A DNA stretch of 10,248 bases from an uncultured Bacilli bacterium (GTDB lineage Bacteria > Bacillota_I > Bacilli_A > RF39 > UBA660), in NCBI GenBank assembly GCA_934098345.1, contig CAKONX010000040.1, positions 1 through 10,248 on the forward strand. The letters run 5' to 3'. Under the pieces are notes generated by a model. The model was not told the DNA's origin. It ran no database searches and saw nothing but the letters and a program-made list of their open reading frames with translations. Position numbers and translations under genes: made by a program. Positions 1-6,262 of this stretch are shown piece by piece; within the stretch, counting starts at the first letter, position 1; every line of letters starts with the position of its first letter.

Positions 1-117
1 TAGAGTGTCTTCCCACTTAATAGGATAACATTCAACATGTGTAAACTGAATGTTCCCTTTTTTATTGTATGCAAGTTTCCTTGCTAAATATATATTATCA
101 TATTTTAAATTAAGTTT
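1..117 (-). CDS. open frame without a normal start, cut by the window edge; unrecognised
   Basis: A 39-codon frame is open from just after an in-frame TAG (118-120) to the window edge. It contains KYDNIYLARKLAY early and HVECYPIKWEDTL at the edge, which look like protein rather than random AT-rich translation. It has no ATG, GTG or TTG codon, so it is either a gene remnant, starts at an unusual codon, or is not coding. Its codons (GGG, CAG, AAG, GAC, TAC, AAC) are richer in G+C than those of the neighbours; bases 1-86 have about 34% G+C by my count. A second minus frame is open over the same bases and includes an ATG at 39 reading MLNVILLSG, which recalls the first strand of sugar nucleotidyltransferases but lacks the following Gly-rich loop. 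I do not recognise either product, and the choice needs the sequence to the left. Confidence 0.25.
27..63 (+). terminator. possible plus-strand terminator hairpin
   Basis: An 8-bp perfect inverted repeat (AACATTCA at 27-34, TGAATGTT at 47-54) with a 12-nt loop is followed by CCC and six T residues (58-63) on the plus strand. It could end a convergent plus-strand gene lying left of the window. The T run starts three bases after the stem and the stem is AT-rich, so this is weak. It also lies inside an open minus-strand frame, where it would be only a coincidental repeat. Confidence 0.25.
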
Positions 118-127
118 CTATATATTT

Positions 128-673
128 TTAATTTATCGCATTTATTATATCATTAGCAACAGTTTCAATTTTTTCACTATGGTTTAAAATATCCGGATAA
201 TTTAAACAATTATCAAAAAATGCTTTATAAATTAATTTGCCTTCTGCGCTTTCAATAAATGATCCTAAAGAAGTTAAAGCACCATCTGTAGAATATTCAT
301 TTCTTGATTTAGAACCAACAACTAAAACAATCATTTTTTTATCTTTAAGTTTCTTTTCACTATAAAGTGGATTTAACCTATCAATAAATATTTTTAAGTC
401 TCCGGATAACGTATTCCATCTTGTTGGAGTAATAAAAATTATTACTTCTGCATTATTGATTTTATCAATATTATCTTTCATATCATCATTAAAATCACAT
501 ACACCATTTTTATCACAGTCCATGCAACCAGTACATAAATATATTTTTTGATTACCTGGAACTATAATATCACTTGAAATTCTATTACGATCAAAAATAG
601 CTTTTAAATTATTAGCTAAGTGAATTGAATTACCTTCTCTTCTTGAACCTACAACCATTAATATTCTAGACAT
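128..673 (-). CDS. NADPH-dependent FMN reductase / iron-sulfur flavoprotein-like protein
   Basis: This 181-residue protein has the flavodoxin-like fold of the NADPH-dependent FMN reductase family. After the first strand (ILMVVGS) the phosphate-binding loop GSRREGNS spans residues 9-16. The flavin-side segment TPTRWNTLSG followed by DLKIFIDRL is at about 82-100, as in family members that have TPxYWxxxSGxLKxFxDR. Cys47, Cys50, Cys53 and Cys59 form CX2CX2CX5C, the compact motif of iron-sulfur flavoproteins (Isf) that ligates a 4Fe-4S cluster; cluster binding here is inferred. It probably acts as a cytosolic electron-transfer or quinone/nitro-type reductase with unknown physiological substrate. 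The ATG at 673 is preceded by AGGTGA at a good distance. It lies 43 nt after the antitoxin stop with no terminator between, so read-through from the toxin-antitoxin promoter is possible. No terminator is visible after its stop. Confidence 0.85.
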   Translation of the reverse strand: MSRILMVVGSRREGNSIHLANNLKAIFDRNRISSDIIVPGNQKIYLCTGCMDCDKNGVCDFNDDMKDNIDKINNAEVIIFITPTRWNTLSGDLKIFIDRLNPLYSEKKLKDKKMIVLVVGSKSRNEYSTDGALTSLGSFIESAEGKLIYKAFFDNCLNYPDILNHSEKIETVANDIINAIN

Positions 674-716
674 ATTATCACCTAGAATTATTATGTTTTA
701 AATCATAAATTTTATA

Positions 717-1751
717 CTATATCTTTTCTTTTGAATTCAAATAATCTTTATTGCTATAAGTTATAATTCCTAAATAAGCAAGTCTTGAATAATAAAATGA
801 AAGTGGTATATTCTTTTCTTTACAAAAATCAACTAATTCTTGTTTATTTAACTTTTTCATTTGCTCAAAATCAACATTTTTAATCATACATTCTAATGCG
901 AATTTATCCTGATTATCTTCATTTTCTTTATCATCTATAGCAATTTTATTTTTTAATTTATTAAAATCGCTTTTGATATGACCAATTTCATGATACAAAG
1001 TAAAATAAAATGATGATTTTTCTTTAAAAACTTTTGATATAAATATACATGGATTTGTTTTTTTAACCATTGAACATCCTCTAGTTTTTGTTCCTGACAG
1101 AGTATCTTCTATAACTAAATATATTCCATATTTTCTAAATAATTTAACAAGTTCTTCTTCATTAAATGTTTTAATTCTTATAACGTTTATTTCATCTAGT
1201 AATTCACTTAATTTAGAAGAATTATATTCGCCTATATCCATATTTTCTTCAAGAATATTTTCACATCTTCTTATCCATAAATATGTTTTTATTAAATTAG
1301 AATTATCTCTTTTTTTGTATAAAACTTTATTATTAATATATGGTAAAACTTTATCATAAGAATCTATATGTAAAAATTGTAATAAATCATATGCATTTTG
1401 TAAAAGTGAGTTTTTATCTTTCAATAATAGCCATTTATTTTTATAAAGATCATTGATATAAAAACTATTTAAATATTCTTTTATTTCTTTATCAGAGCTA
1501 AATCTTTCATGTAAATATAAATCTAATTTTTTGGAGTTTTCACAGAAAAATATTAAGTTAACATCTATATCTGTTATTAAAGATATTGCAATCATTAATT
1601 CTAAAGACATATATGATTTATCATTTAATATCTCATTTAAATGTTTTTTTGAAACACCTAGTTTTAAAGCAAAATCAGTTTGATTTATTTTGTAATAGTC
1701 TAAATAATCTTTTAACATTGTACCAAATCCTTGTTGTACTTTTCTTTCCAT
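717..1751 (-). CDS. HigA-like Xre antitoxin/repressor fused to an ImmA/IrrE metallopeptidase domain
   Basis: The 344-residue protein has two parts. Residues about 10-70 form an Xre/HigA-type helix-turn-helix; the stretch QTDFALKLGVSKKHLNEIL (24-42) followed by MSLELMIAIS is the usual signature. The C-terminal part, from about 190, is an ImmA/IrrE (COG2856-type) zinc peptidase domain with HEIGH at 254-258 and a downstream E278-x3-D282-x-F284-A285 segment matching the family's ExxANxFA third-ligand region. A long middle region (about 75-190) is helical and unrecognised. It lies 8 nt after the RelE/HigB-like toxin gene, and its SD (AGGTGAG) overlaps the toxin's TAG stop, so translation is probably coupled. 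By analogy with HigA it should bind the inverted repeat at the shared promoter and neutralise the toxin. Whether the peptidase is active, and on what, cannot be seen; both His residues and the Glu of HEXXH are intact. Confidence 0.85.
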   Translation of the reverse strand: MERKVQQGFGTMLKDYLDYYKINQTDFALKLGVSKKHLNEILNDKSYMSLELMIAISLITDIDVNLIFFCENSKKLDLYLHERFSSDKEIKEYLNSFYINDLYKNKWLLLKDKNSLLQNAYDLLQFLHIDSYDKVLPYINNKVLYKKRDNSNLIKTYLWIRRCENILEENMDIGEYNSSKLSELLDEINVIRIKTFNEEELVKLFRKYGIYLVIEDTLSGTKTRGCSMVKKTNPCIFISKVFKEKSSFYFTLYHEIGHIKSDFNKLKNKIAIDDKENEDNQDKFALECMIKNVDFEQMKKLNKQELVDFCKEKNIPLSFYYSRLAYLGIITYSNKDYLNSKEKI

Positions 1752-1759
1752 ATTCTCAC

Positions 1760-2080
1760 CTACCCATCATTATAATGTTTTAAATCTATTTTAAAAAGTT
1801 CTACTTCAACAATAAAAACAAGATTATCTTCATTAGACACAGGTTTAATAAACAACCTTATTTTTTGATTTACTCTTGCAGTATAAAACTCTTTTAAATC
1901 TCCACTTTTCTTTTCAATATGAAAAATCTTACTATATGGATTATCAAGCAACTCTCTCATGTTATTTACTAACTTTAGATACATAATAATTCTCTCTAAA
2001 GTTTGCAATTCTTTATGCATATGTTTATTTTCTAGTTTTTTATAATCTCTTTTATATTTTGATGTATACGTTATTATCAG
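1760..2080 (-). CDS. RelE/HigB-like type II toxin, probably with a CTG start
   Basis: This is a RelE/ParE-superfamily toxin, most like the HigB/YafQ group that cleaves mRNA at the ribosome. From the CTG at 2078-2080 it has 106 residues: strand 1 MIITYTSKYKRDYKKLE (CTG read as Met), a helical hairpin to about 45, then GDLKEFYTARVNQKIRLFI (60-78) and a C-terminal strand ending in DLKHY. The only ordinary start in the frame is ATG at 2020, giving 86 residues but removing strand 1 and half of helix 1, and it has no SD. Upstream of CTG the SD AAAAGGAG (2086-2093) ends 5 nt before the codon, and the frame is closed at 2099-2101. An ATA start one codon later is the alternative (8-nt spacing). Gene order is toxin then antitoxin, as in higBA. 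Candidate RNase residues include Arg69, Arg75 and His102, by family analogy only. Confidence 0.75.
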   Translation of the reverse strand: MIITYTSKYKRDYKKLENKHMHKELQTLERIIMYLKLVNNMRELLDNPYSKIFHIEKKSGDLKEFYTARVNQKIRLFIKPVSNEDNLVFIVEVELFKIDLKHYNDG

Positions 2081-2115
2081 GTGTTCTCCTTTTGTATATT
2101 ATAACCTGATAGGTT
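2075..2115. promoter_or_regulatory. inverted-repeat operator overlying the toxin-antitoxin promoter and toxin start
   Basis: Two nested symmetric elements are visible. AACCT-GAT-AGGTT (2103-2115) covers the spacer and the edge of the -10 box. The octamer ACCTGATA (2104-2111) recurs inverted as TATCAGGT at 2075-2082, over the CTG start, with 21 nt between. Autoregulation by the Xre-type antitoxin is normal for type II systems, so these are the likely binding sites. The assignment is inferred from position and symmetry. Confidence 0.55.
2086..2093 (-). promoter_or_regulatory. Shine-Dalgarno site that supports the CTG start of the toxin
   Basis: AAAAGGAG is the best SD in the region, 5 nt before CTG 2078-2080 and 65 nt before the nearest ATG in frame (2020). 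It therefore cannot serve the ATG. From the -10 box position, transcription would start at about 2091, placing this SD at the extreme 5' end of the mRNA. Confidence 0.6.
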
Positions 2116-2126
2116 AATATATGCAA
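2098..2126 (-). promoter_or_regulatory. promoter of the toxin-antitoxin operon
   Basis: A perfect -10 TATAAT (2098-2103) is preceded by a 17-nt spacer and TTGCAT (2121-2126) as the -35. It lies directly after the capsule operon terminator (ending at 2128) and before the toxin SD. The predicted transcript starts near 2091, giving a leader of about 11 nt. Confidence 0.65.
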
Positions 2127-2127
2127 C

Positions 2128-2154
2128 AAAAAAAAGAAACGTTTTGTTTCTTTT
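2128..2154 (-). terminator. intrinsic terminator ending the polysaccharide operon
   Basis: On the minus strand, a 9-bp perfect stem AAAAGAAAC / GTTTCTTTT (2146-2154 and 2132-2140) with a 5-nt loop runs into a further T tract (2128-2131). The 5' arm overlaps the TAA stop of the 140-residue gene, so transcription would end right at its 3' end. Confidence 0.75.
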
Positions 2155-2575
2155 AATATAAATTATTCCATGAATTGTCATAGTACATTTCAAATCTTGA
2201 ATTTCTGTATGTATCATTGATATTAAAGCATACTCCATATAAAAAATTATATTTTTTAACAACTTGAACAATTTCTTTTTTTACACTTTCAACATTCTCA
2301 TTATTACAGACTTTTAAATATATAATATTATGATCATCATTATCCCTTTCATGAATCATAATCATATTTTTTATACTACAGTCAACTTTTAATTTAACAT
2401 CATCTTCACTCATTACTTCTTCATATGAATCTGCTAAAAATAAAGCTATTCTAAATATTATAGAATCTTTAAAAAAAGTATTATTTATTAAAGGTTCATC
2501 AAAATAATAAAGAGAATCAATTGATTGTTTAAGGGACGCTTTCACACTTGGTAAATCATTATAATTTACTTTCAT
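2153..2575 (-). CDS. hypothetical protein, last gene of the polysaccharide operon
   Basis: I do not recognise this 140-residue soluble, acidic protein. Its ATG overlaps the flippase stop as ATGA, with AAAGGA upstream inside the flippase 3' end, so it is translationally coupled to Wzx. There is no signal peptide, membrane helix or Cys cluster. The order of elements looks like helix (about 36-53, FKDSIIFRIALFLADSYEE), strand (59-69, containing D65), strand (83-90, IIYLKV), helix (94-109) and strand (112-118). That order resembles the core of PD-(D/E)XK nuclease-like folds, but the E-x-K position would read Y-L-K, so an active nuclease is unlikely. This resemblance is a guess from pattern only. 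Position suggests either a role in the polysaccharide pathway or a passenger gene. Confidence 0.75.
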   Translation of the reverse strand: MKVNYNDLPSVKASLKQSIDSLYYFDEPLINNTFFKDSIIFRIALFLADSYEEVMSEDDVKLKVDCSIKNMIMIHERDNDDHNIIYLKVCNNENVESVKKEIVQVVKKYNFLYGVCFNINDTYRNSRFEMYYDNSWNNLY

Positions 2576-4098
2576 TTTTTAAATCCTTTCAGCATATTTA
2601 TAAAATATTTGAAGTTTTCATCTTTTGAAAATAAAAGTAACATAATAACATTTGGAACTATTAAAGCAATTAATACATTACTTATAAATTGTAAATAAAT
2701 GTTTTCAAAGCTTATTAATATAGCTAATGAATAACTAAAACCAGCAATAAGTACAAAAACAATTAAATAATATATTGTTTCTTTAATATAATCATAGTAA
2801 CTTCTTCCAAATAGATTTTTATAAACATATTTTGGATAACTATAGCACCATAATACTAATCCACTTGCAACTGTTCCCATGAATACTCCCATAAGTCCAA
2901 ACTTTTTAACAAATATAATTGACAAAACTATATTTAATAAAGATTCAATTATAGGAACAAAACGATCCTCATAAAATATACCTGCAGCTTCTTTAAAAGC
3001 ACCATAAGTAGAACGAGATGAAACAATAAAGAAGTTAATTACCAAAACTAATAATTCTTTAGTTGGTAAAACAAATTTATAACCTATCCATATAGTTATG
3101 AAGCTATCCATTATTACAAATATACAAATTGATGAAAAACATGATAACCAAAAATTCATAAAACGAATTTTATCAAATATTTCAAATTGTTTTTTCTTAG
3201 ACTCTGTTACAAGCAAATTACCTACACTTGCTTTAGTAGCAGAAACAAAATGATTTAAAACGGTTTGAACTGCATTAATAATTAAAAAGTAATTAGAATA
3301 AAGTCCAACAGTAACAAGGCCTAAATATTTTGATATTATAATATTATCTGTCCCCGATACAATAAAAGTTCCAATTTTATGAAAAAACAAAGCCTTAATT
3401 TTTTGAAATATATCTTTTTCAGTTTGTTTATCAAGACTTTCGATACTTTTATCATTAAGATATTCGTACTTCTTAGTAACAATAACTGATATTACTATAT
3501 TTTCCATTAAACGCATCATTATTTTTATAATTAAATATAAATAATAATTATGAGTTAAATATAAAGAAATTAATTGTAATGTATTAACTACTATTGTGTA
3601 TCCTATATGAGTAGTATTTGTAATATATTCTTTTTGATCAGCATATAAAATACTTCTTTTATAAGATAATATATAAGAACAAATAGTTTCAGATAAGAAT
3701 AATAAATAAACTATATAAACATTAATATCTGCTGTTACACTTTTTATATCAACAATATATTTAATAAAAGGTATTATTAATATTCCAATACAAGCAATTA
3801 TAAAAGTTATGATATTATAACTTTTCTTATAAAATTTCATTAAAGATTTTATTTTTTCAATATCTTTTTCAGCTATAGGTTTATACATATTATAAATTAT
3901 TGCTGAACCTATACCTAATTCAACTATACCAAGCATTGATATAATATTAGAAAAAAGTCCATTTAATCCTAAATATTCAGAACCTAGTATTTTAATAAAT
4001 ATTGCTTGAGCAACTAAACCAACTATAATTGTAATAATATTTGATCCAACTGCAGTTATCATATTTTTTATTGAACTTTTCTTTCTTTCACTTTTCAT
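2572..4098 (-). CDS. Wzx-like polysaccharide repeat-unit flippase
   Basis: A 508-residue polytopic membrane protein of the polysaccharide transporter branch of the MOP/MATE superfamily (Polysacc_synt type). Hydrophobic segments run through the whole length, typically expected as 12-14 helices. Near the N terminus it has SNIITIIVGLVAQ followed by LGSEYLGLNGLFSNI and ELGIGSAIIYNMY, a pattern common in Bacillota Wzx-type flippases. TDNIIISKYLGLVTVGLYSN near residue 250-270 is the matching element at the start of the second half. It should move the undecaprenyl-diphosphate-linked repeat unit across the membrane to the Wzy-like polymerase encoded two genes upstream. The ATG is preceded by AGGTGA whose first bases are part of the upstream gene's TAG stop. 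The downstream gene overlaps its stop by 4 nt. Confidence 0.88.
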   Translation of the reverse strand: MKSERKKSSIKNMITAVGSNIITIIVGLVAQAIFIKILGSEYLGLNGLFSNIISMLGIVELGIGSAIIYNMYKPIAEKDIEKIKSLMKFYKKSYNIITFIIACIGILIIPFIKYIVDIKSVTADINVYIVYLLFLSETICSYILSYKRSILYADQKEYITNTTHIGYTIVVNTLQLISLYLTHNYYLYLIIKIMMRLMENIVISVIVTKKYEYLNDKSIESLDKQTEKDIFQKIKALFFHKIGTFIVSGTDNIIISKYLGLVTVGLYSNYFLIINAVQTVLNHFVSATKASVGNLLVTESKKKQFEIFDKIRFMNFWLSCFSSICIFVIMDSFITIWIGYKFVLPTKELLVLVINFFIVSSRSTYGAFKEAAGIFYEDRFVPIIESLLNIVLSIIFVKKFGLMGVFMGTVASGLVLWCYSYPKYVYKNLFGRSYYDYIKETIYYLIVFVLIAGFSYSLAILISFENIYLQFISNVLIALIVPNVIMLLLFSKDENFKYFINMLKGFKK

Positions 4099-4105
4099 GT
4101 TTCAC

Positions 4106-5101
4106 CTACTTTTTAATTGAATAATATGTTTTAGCAACAAGATAATAAATGAAATAATGTTTTTTTACCAAGATATTCATTAATATAGTGTTTGATTTAG
4201 ATTCATAATTTATTTCACAAACTTTTATAATGTCATCTTTGTTAAACATATTTTTATATAATAAAGTTGCATAATGTTTAAATTCTCCATATTTACAATT
4301 TTTAATCAATTTCAAAAGTGCAAAATTATATTTAGAAAACAATCTATTTGTTATTAAAACATCATCGTTAATATATTCATTTAAAATACTATAAACATGC
4401 TTATTATCCTCAACATATTTTTTTACAATATCAAAAGAATTATTATGAGTAATACTCGCATTATTTTGAACATAAAAATAACCTGGAAAGCTTAAATAGC
4501 CTATCTTTTCACATGATTGAATTATTTTAAAAGAAAATAATAAATCTTCTCCAAATTTTAAAGAATCATCAAAATAAATACTATTATCTTTTATTAAAGA
4601 AACTTTTATTATATTTTTCCAAATTGGGCAAAAATAAGATGTATTAACGATGTCTTTATAGATATCTTTAACTTGTAATATATCACTTTTATCTTTATAT
4701 GAAGAAACTTTTAAAACATTATAATTTACATCAACTAATGTCATACTTGATGTAACCATCGATAAATTATTTTTAGTCAAATATGTATACATCTTTTCTA
4801 CATAAATTTCATCAATATAGTCATCACTATCAAGAAACATTAAATACTTTCCCTTACATTTATCTATTCCAATATTTCTTGTCTTAGATACCCCTTCATT
4901 TTTTTTACTTATAACTTTAATTCGATTATCTTTATCTTTAAAACCATTACAGATATCTAAAGAATTATCGATTGAGCCATCATTTACCAAAATTATTTCT
5001 AAATTTTTATATGTCTGATTTATAACTGAATTAATACATTTTTCCAGATATTTTGAAGCATTATAAATTGGTATAACAATACTTATTAAATCATTCATCA
5101 T
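4106..5101 (-). CDS. family 2 glycosyltransferase (third GT of the cluster)
   Basis: Cytosolic GT-A fold glycosyltransferase of 331 residues. The N-terminal domain shows ISIVIPIYN, the nucleotide-binding NDGSID (40-45), TRNIG (74-78) and the metal-binding LDSDDYID (90-97). FGEDLLFSFKI (183-193) carries the acidic ED usually taken as the catalytic base region. Sugar specificity cannot be read from the sequence. I moved the start from the upstream GTG (5107) to ATG at 5101: AAGGAG (5110-5115) is 8 nt from this ATG but only 2 nt from the GTG. A second ATG follows directly. The gene overlaps the polymerase 3' end by 11 nt. Its first 100 residues align without gaps to the GT2 at 7438-8376 with 60 identities by my count, so the two are recent paralogues in that half. 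Confidence 0.88.
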   Translation of the reverse strand: MMNDLISIVIPIYNASKYLEKCINSVINQTYKNLEIILVNDGSIDNSLDICNGFKDKDNRIKVISKKNEGVSKTRNIGIDKCKGKYLMFLDSDDYIDEIYVEKMYTYLTKNNLSMVTSSMTLVDVNYNVLKVSSYKDKSDILQVKDIYKDIVNTSYFCPIWKNIIKVSLIKDNSIYFDDSLKFGEDLLFSFKIIQSCEKIGYLSFPGYFYVQNNASITHNNSFDIVKKYVEDNKHVYSILNEYINDDVLITNRLFSKYNFALLKLIKNCKYGEFKHYATLLYKNMFNKDDIIKVCEINYESKSNTILMNILVKKHYFIYYLVAKTYYSIKK

Positions 5102-6248
5102 CTTCACTTCTCCTTAAATATTTTATATTACAACAAATAACTAAAATAAAGAAATAATAGTTTATCGTGTATGCCTCAGTTAACATTATTACAAAATAAG
5201 ACAATAAAATGATCGATAAAAATTTGGAAATTTTGTTTTGTTTACAAGCATATAAAGCTTTACAAGTTTCAAATATTATAAAAAAATATAAAGTAAAACC
5301 AGCTATACCAGTCTTATACAAAATATCTAAAATCGTATTATGCGTTGTAAATATATACTTGTTATATTGAAAAGTTACATTACCATATCCAAGTAAAGCA
5401 TGACTTTTTATACTTTTTAAAACACTATCCCAAATATAAGTTCTACCGGTAAATGTTAAATCTTTTTTTAATATGTCAACAATTAAAAATTTAAATAAAT
5501 TTTGAATTTTTAATATCATAATAGAAATAAAGCTTAATAAATATAAACCCATACTTGAATAACTATTTACTAAATTAACTTTATCAAGCAATTTCTTAAA
5601 TACTAAATAAATCAAGATAATTGATAATCCAACTATTCCCGTACTGCTATTTACAATTACAATTGATAAAAAACTAATAAAGAATATTAAATAAAATTTA
5701 TAATCCAAATGTCCTTTATACTTTAATGATCTAATTGCATTAACTGCAACACATGGTAATAAATACAAAATATGAGCATTTTTATAACCAAATATCCAAT
5801 TTTGTTTATATAAAGTTGAATTAATATACATTCCATTTGGATATAACAAAATTGTTATAAAATTAATAATAACCATAAAATTCAAAAAAATTGAAATAGC
5901 ATATAAATATTCTTTTGTATTATTTTTTATTCCATAATCAGTTATTAAGCAAAAACTCATTACCATCATCATATAATTTAATATCTGCGAAAATTGTTGG
6001 CCATTTATTATTGATGATATAAAAAGAATAAACAAATAAATTAATACATAAATTATTATTTTAGACATAGTTTTATTTTTTAAAAATAACAATACAATTA
6101 TAAAAAAGCTGATATAATGAAACATTTTATATATTGGTAATAAAGATGTATATAAATAATTTAAACTATCAAATTGAAAATATGAAAATAACATTAAAAT
6201 ATAAAACAAAGTTAGCATTATGTTTTTTTTATTTATCATTATCTTCAT
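5091..6248 (-). CDS. Wzy-like polysaccharide polymerase (O-antigen ligase/polymerase family)
   Basis: A 385-residue polytopic membrane protein with about ten hydrophobic segments and a large extracytoplasmic region before the last ones. Around residues 268-320 it has GRTYIWDSVLKSI, then LLGYGN, then THNTILDILYKTGIAGF. This is the GR-x-x-x-W ... GxG ... HNxxLxxLxxxG pattern of the Wzy_C/O-antigen ligase family. In a cluster with its own Wzx flippase, polymerase is more likely than ligase. It would join lipid-linked repeat units on the outer face of the membrane. I chose ATG 6248 because AGGTGG (6257-6262) is 8 nt away. The longer-frame GTG codons fall within the SD, and ATG 6254 is only 2 nt from it. 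It is followed by a GT2 with an 11-nt overlap. Confidence 0.82.
   Translation of the reverse strand: MKIMINKKNIMLTLFYILMLFSYFQFDSLNYLYTSLLPIYKMFHYISFFIIVLLFLKNKTMSKIIIYVLIYLFILFISSIINGQQFSQILNYMMMVMSFCLITDYGIKNNTKEYLYAISIFLNFMVIINFITILLYPNGMYINSTLYKQNWIFGYKNAHILYLLPCVAVNAIRSLKYKGHLDYKFYLIFFISFLSIVIVNSSTGIVGLSIILIYLVFKKLLDKVNLVNSYSSMGLYLLSFISIMILKIQNLFKFLIVDILKKDLTFTGRTYIWDSVLKSIKSHALLGYGNVTFQYNKYIFTTHNTILDILYKTGIAGFTLYFFIIFETCKALYACKQNKISKFLSIILLSYFVIMLTEAYTINYYFFILVICCNIKYLRRSEDDE
5110..5115 (-). promoter_or_regulatory. Shine-Dalgarno site that sets the start of the third GT2
   Basis: AAGGAG lies 8 nt before ATG 5101 and 2 nt before the longer-frame GTG 5107. The spacing excludes the GTG in practice. 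Confidence 0.7.
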
Positions 6249-6256
6249 ATTCATCA

Positions 6257-6262
6257 CCACCT
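6257..6262 (-). promoter_or_regulatory. Shine-Dalgarno site that sets the polymerase start
   Basis: AGGTGG overlaps the TAG stop of the upstream phosphotransferase gene and lies 8 nt before ATG 6248. GTG 6260 is inside it and so cannot be the start it serves. Confidence 0.65.

Noticed and set aside
1586..1783. 65-codon plus-strand open frame
   Set aside because: It lies antisense to the antitoxin gene, has no SD and gives a low-complexity hydrophobic translation expected from AT-rich DNA.
1760..2020. The 86-residue ATG version of the toxin as full length or as a decayed, truncated toxin
   Set aside because: The missing N-terminal part is present in frame just upstream with an SD at a CTG codon, so the gene looks intact rather than broken.
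2077..2271. 64-codon minus-strand open frame across the operon end
   Set aside because: It is out of frame with the 140-residue gene, and runs through the terminator and the TA promoter; no domain or SD supports it.
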